NCBI GenBank assembly: GCA_041619575.1
Contig: JBFKDP010000179.1
Location: 1-8,236 of the forward strand
Length of the DNA: 8,236 nucleotides
Reading direction: 5' to 3'
From: Litorivivens sp041619575
Lineage (GTDB): Bacteria > Pseudomonadota > Gammaproteobacteria > Pseudomonadales > Spongiibacteraceae
Shown here: positions 6,132 to 8,236 of the stretch, one piece after another
Position numbering within the stretch: the stretch's first letter is position 1
Layout of the letters: each line of letters opens with the position of its first letter
Notes under the pieces: model-generated
Database searches by the model: none
The model's input: only the letters and a program-made list of their open reading frames with translations
What the model was told of the DNA's origin: nothing
Program-made: the position numbers and the translations under genes

Positions 6132-6464
6132 ATGCGGATCCTATACACAAGTGGAGCCGAAGGACCCCAGACATTACGCAAAATGCTTTGCCAAACAATG
6201 CACACTGACTGGCGCGACCACAAGTCAACCGAGGTCTACGCAATTCGGACCACACATTGATTGAACAATGCGATTAGGGAAAACGTTCGCATTGGTGAGA
6301 AGCACACACAGTAGAGCGCCGATTTTAGTGCGACTTTCTACGCGGCACAGAGCGCGATATATAAAAGACTCAAGCCAGAAGACATCATTTATCCCCTGAG
6401 TCGCAGCTATGGCCTGGACCACCACATCAGATCAAGTAGCCAAGATACTACGATAAATAGTTGA
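6132..6464 (+). pseudogene. Possible decayed coding remnant with two in-frame stops
   Basis: In the same frame as the kinase-like gene, the sequence beyond its stop reads on through 6464 with only two stops (TGA at 6258-6260, TAG at 6312-6314). Between and after the stops the translation looks protein-like, for example ENVRIGEKHTQ before the TAG and FSATFYAAQSAIYKRLKPED after it, then YGLDHHIR. The last segment (6315-6461) has 49 codons and no usual start codon. This could be a dead small gene or the remains of a longer tail of the upstream protein. I recognise no family, and chance openness is not excluded (a random stretch of this length would be expected to carry about six stops). Confidence 0.25.
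6266..6294. repeat. Perfect 8-bp inverted repeat
   Basis: CAATGCGA (6266-6273) and TCGCATTG (6287-6294) are perfect complements separated by 13 bases. It lies in the gene-poor gap about 180 bases past the kinase-like gene. No T-run follows on either strand. It may be a protein-binding site or an RNA hairpin; its role is unknown. Confidence 0.5.
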
Positions 6465-6473
6465 TGAATGAGG

Positions 6474-6516
6474 TTGGTAGTATTTACCGCGTTAGTGGTA
6501 ACTGAAAGAGTACCAA
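6474..6516. repeat. Nested inverted repeat near the end of the short leftward gene
   Basis: Outer arms TTGGTA (6474-6479) and TACCAA (6511-6516) enclose inner arms TTACC (6484-6488) and GGTAA (6497-6501) around GCGTTAGT. It lies 13 bases past the stop of the leftward short gene. It could fold in RNA as a 3' end structure for that transcript, but arms are short, unequal gaps separate them, and no T-tract follows. Confidence 0.35.
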
Positions 6517-6528
6517 AACGTCCGGCCT

Positions 6529-6780
6529 TCAGCTCTTCTTCTTTTCCAGAGAAGCAGCCCATAAAGCCAGACGGTGCCGTATGGATTGTTGTGAGACCTG
6601 AAGCTCGGGCATTGGCTGGATAAGTTTATCGCGCACCAGCAGCCGGTAAATGTATTCCAGTTTCTCGTTACTTGAATCAGTAGGCTCGAACAAAGCCGCC
6701 CCGCGCTTTTCTGCGTACCGGGTACCAATTTGTATGGCCTTGCGTACCCATTCCTTTTCGTTATCCAGCTTTTTCATCAT
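6529..6780 (-). CDS. Short conserved-type protein, DUF5062-like
   Basis: An 83-residue charged, mainly helical protein with no signal peptide or membrane span. The opening MMKKLDNEKE, the central YAEKRG, the segment YIYRLLVRDKLIQP and a following HRLALW recall DUF5062, a family of about 85-residue gammaproteobacterial proteins of unknown function; this is a match from memory, not a search. Start choice: tandem ATGs at 6780 and 6777 follow GGGAG closely. A start further upstream (6867) would overlap the PLP enzyme gene and add 29 unlike residues. It lies 58 bases after that gene on the same strand, so they may be co-transcribed. No function can be assigned. Confidence 0.72.
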   Translation of the reverse strand: MMKKLDNEKEWVRKAIQIGTRYAEKRGAALFEPTDSSNEKLEYIYRLLVRDKLIQPMPELQVSQQSIRHRLALWAASLEKKKS

Positions 6781-6838
6781 TACTCTCCCGCCCGACTGGG
6801 TAAAGTACTCGGGGCCGATAGAAATATCCACTAAAGCC

Positions 6839-7846
6839 TTAACTGGAATGTGGGTCGCGAACAACAACAGCCGGCCTTGAATTGAATGTGTGCCAGTAGA
6901 GCTGGGCGCCAGAGGACGCCTTTATCGCGTCTAAAAATGCTGCCGCCGCTTTGGCCGTATAGGTTTGATCGAGCTTGATTCCGCACCCACTGAAGATTGC
7001 GGTTGCGCCGTCACCAGCTTCAGTGCGTACACCATAACCCTCCCCGTAATAGCTGTCGTTCAAGCTGGGGGCCGGGATAGCCGGTAGCGAGACGCCGTAG
7101 CCTGTCAGGGTTTTGCAGGTGCGTTTCATCAGCGATTTGACTGTGGCAACGGTACATGTCGGAATCAACCCGAGATGAGAGGGAGCTACCCGAATACCCA
7201 CAACTTCGGTACTCAGCCCCGCGAGAGTCACACCAATAGTCAAGCCTGCCAGCGTCGCTGCCGAGCCCACAGGCACGACGATTTTGCCCGGCATGGGGCA
7301 TTGTCCACCTTCGATTTGCTGCCGCAGTTCAAAAGCAGCGTTCACAAAACCCAAGGTCCCAGCGACATTGGACCCTCCAGCAAATAGAAAATAATGCCTG
7401 ACGAAGAGGCGCAAGGGGTGGCAGTAAAAACGCATCACTGCATTGGCAAGTGATCCGCAATAGCTGAGTTCGGCGCCAAACGCTTTCATTCGCTGCAGAT
7501 TAGCTCGTACATTATCGGATTCCGGCTGATCGAACAGGAGTACCGTACAGCGCAAACCCAGTTGTTGGCACAGCATGGCAGTGGCAACACCGTGGTTGGT
7601 GCCAGTAGCACCAAAGGTGATGACATGCTCCTTGCCACGTGCGATCACATCAGCGAGGACAAATTCCAGCTTCCGAATTTTGTTGCCGCCATACACAGCG
7701 TGTGAAATGTCATCGCGCTTGATCCAGGCATTGGCACCGAGTTCTGCCAGCGCCTCTATCGGCGTGGGTAAATCAGCTAGCTGGCGCCAGGGCAAAACAC
7801 CTGCCAATTGCGGATACACATCAAATAGAGGTCTGTGACTTGGCAT
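6839..7846 (-). CDS. PLP-dependent D-cysteine desulfhydrase / ACC deaminase family enzyme
   Basis: A fold-type-II (tryptophan synthase beta-like) pyridoxal phosphate enzyme of 335 residues, full length for the D-cysteine desulfhydrase/1-aminocyclopropane-1-carboxylate deaminase family. The Schiff-base Lys56 lies in YGGNKIRKLEF (52-62), just after the typical WIKRDD (41-46). The phosphate-cradle loop is VPVGSAATLAG (191-201), and the C-terminal half has the usual GEGYGVRTEAG (268-278). The substrate-contact loop, commonly GAVQSNH in the family, here reads GATGTNHG (79-86), with Thr83 where the catalytic Ser of ACC deaminase would fall. It is therefore better called a family member of unknown substrate than an ACC deaminase. 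No good ribosome site precedes the ATG at 7846, although the N-terminus is of normal length. It is followed by the DUF5062-like gene; the DUF2254-like gene is divergent. Confidence 0.87.
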   Translation of the reverse strand: MPSHRPLFDVYPQLAGVLPWRQLADLPTPIEALAELGANAWIKRDDISHAVYGGNKIRKLEFVLADVIARGKEHVITFGATGTNHGVATAMLCQQLGLRCTVLLFDQPESDNVRANLQRMKAFGAELSYCGSLANAVMRFYCHPLRLFVRHYFLFAGGSNVAGTLGFVNAAFELRQQIEGGQCPMPGKIVVPVGSAATLAGLTIGVTLAGLSTEVVGIRVAPSHLGLIPTCTVATVKSLMKRTCKTLTGYGVSLPAIPAPSLNDSYYGEGYGVRTEAGDGATAIFSGCGIKLDQTYTAKAAAAFLDAIKASSGAQLYWHTFNSRPAVVVRDPHSS

Positions 7847-8043
7847 ATTTACTATCAGCTACTCGGCTACTGCTAGCACCTCAGTCTATCCCACGACTAT
7901 TGGCTTCGCGATCACTATTCAGCCTGAAACCCAAATAACACGATCGGAAGGCTGCCATCGTTGAAATGCTGCACTAAAAAATGTAGCTGTATCGCAGTGA
8001 GGCAGTTCGGATAGTATGGCTAACTACAAGCGAGTGACTGAGA

Positions 8044-8063
8044 CCAACAAGAAGCTTGTCTGG
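8044..8063. repeat. Imperfect palindrome in the leader of the DUF2254-like gene
   Basis: ACAAG (8047-8051) and CTTGT (8055-8059) pair around AAG, flanked by CCA (8044-8046) and TGG (8061-8063) with a one-base bulge. It lies about 40 bases before the ATG at 8104, within the 257-base divergent spacer 7847-8103. Otherwise I see only a weak TTGAAA/TAGCTG pair (7961-7966 and 7984-7989) as a rightward promoter and no convincing leftward promoter. The palindrome could be an operator or leader hairpin. Confidence 0.3.
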
Positions 8064-8103
8064 CAGCGTTTTACTCTGCGGGCCGGTTAACAGAAGGGAC
8101 AGC

Positions 8104-8236
8104 ATGATAAAAATTATGTCGGCAGACCGATTTAGATTCCTGACTAACCGCCTTCGGGACCGCCTGTGGCTTAAACCCTTGGTGGTGTGCATTTTATCGA
8201 TCGCTGGGGCATTCATCGCAAAAATTGCAGACGGCA
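8104..8236 (+). CDS. DUF2254-type predicted membrane protein, N-terminal part, cut by window edge
   Basis: The first 44 residues of a gene running off the right edge. The ATG at 8104 is preceded by AGAAGGGA ending four bases upstream, a strong ribosome site. The translation starts MIKIMSADRF, continues with a basic stretch (NRLRDRLWLKP, about residues 15-25) and then a first hydrophobic segment (VVCILSIAGAFIAKIA). That order, a short basic LRxRLWxKP run leading into a membrane span, is what I recall for DUF2254 predicted inner-membrane proteins of unknown function. Only the start is visible, so the family call is tentative. It is divergent from the PLP-enzyme gene across 257 bases. Confidence 0.7.
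   Translation, partial: MIKIMSADRFRFLTNRLRDRLWLKPLVVCILSIAGAFIAKIADG

Larger units (their letters stand above)
6090..6528. other. 439-base gene-poor gap between convergent genes
   Basis: No convincing intact gene is seen. The gap holds three inverted repeats (listed separately) and a low-stop reading frame that may be a decayed gene. No T-tract terminator was found for either the kinase-like gene or the short leftward gene at 6529, so transcription from both sides may end here by other means. Confidence 0.6.

Noticed and set aside
5674..6255. 193-codon leftward open frame overlapping the kinase-like gene's end
   Set aside because: It lies mostly antisense to a clear family gene, has a Pro/Arg/Gln-rich composition typical of a shadow frame, and no ribosome site or family resemblance.
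6268..6399. 43-residue basic open frame starting at ATG 6268
   Set aside because: No ribosome-binding site, no recognisable motif, and it overlaps the other frame that looks more protein-like.
6090..6528. Integron attC site or cassette boundary
   Set aside because: Inverted repeats are present, but I could not find the paired RYYYAAC and GTTRRRY core sites in the right arrangement.
6839..7846. Naming the PLP enzyme as an ACC deaminase (acdS)
   Set aside because: The substrate loop differs from the ACC deaminase pattern, so only a family-level call is justified.

Overview
The window looks like a chromosomal piece of a Gram-negative bacterium, most likely a marine or aquatic gammaproteobacterium of the Cellvibrionales/Spongiibacteraceae/Halieaceae kind. 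That placement is an inference from moderate GC, a large TonB-dependent outer-membrane receptor, and an accessory gene set typical of bacteria living on lipophilic or aromatic compounds. I see no rRNA, tRNA, CRISPR array, insertion sequence or phage gene.

Layout. (1) Positions 1-2009 hold a divergent cluster: a short-chain dehydrogenase running left off the window edge, then a START/SRPBCC-like protein and a membrane fatty-acid-hydroxylase/sterol-desaturase-type di-iron enzyme reading right, probably as one transcript. (2) Positions 2066-2091 hold an intrinsic terminator serving the leftward receptor gene. (3) Positions 2124-6089 hold a second divergent pair: a 762-residue TonB-dependent receptor (left) and a 474-residue APH-fold phosphotransferase with a DUF6285-like tail (right), back to back over a 252-base control region. 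(4) Positions 6090-6528 are a gene-poor gap with inverted repeats and a possible decayed reading frame. (5) Positions 6529-7846 hold a leftward pair: a fold-type-II PLP enzyme of the D-cysteine desulfhydrase/ACC deaminase family and a short DUF5062-like protein. (6) From 8104 a DUF2254-type membrane protein begins and runs off the right edge.

How the genes may work together. The receptor would import a bulky substrate across the outer membrane. The di-iron hydroxylase/desaturase, the dehydrogenase and the lipid-binding-fold protein are the type of enzymes that oxidise a hydrophobic molecule, and the APH-like protein could phosphorylate a hydroxylated small molecule. This pathway is an inference from neighbourhood and family, not a demonstrated system.

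The strongest unlisted signal is a pair of near-identical 18-bp palindromes (ACCAA-N8-TTGGT) at 4471-4488 and 4590-4607, between the receptor and the kinase-like gene. Each overlaps a predicted -10 element, so the pair looks like a twin operator for one unseen regulator controlling both genes. A second point of interest is that the kinase-like protein has Gln where its catalytic-loop Asn is expected.
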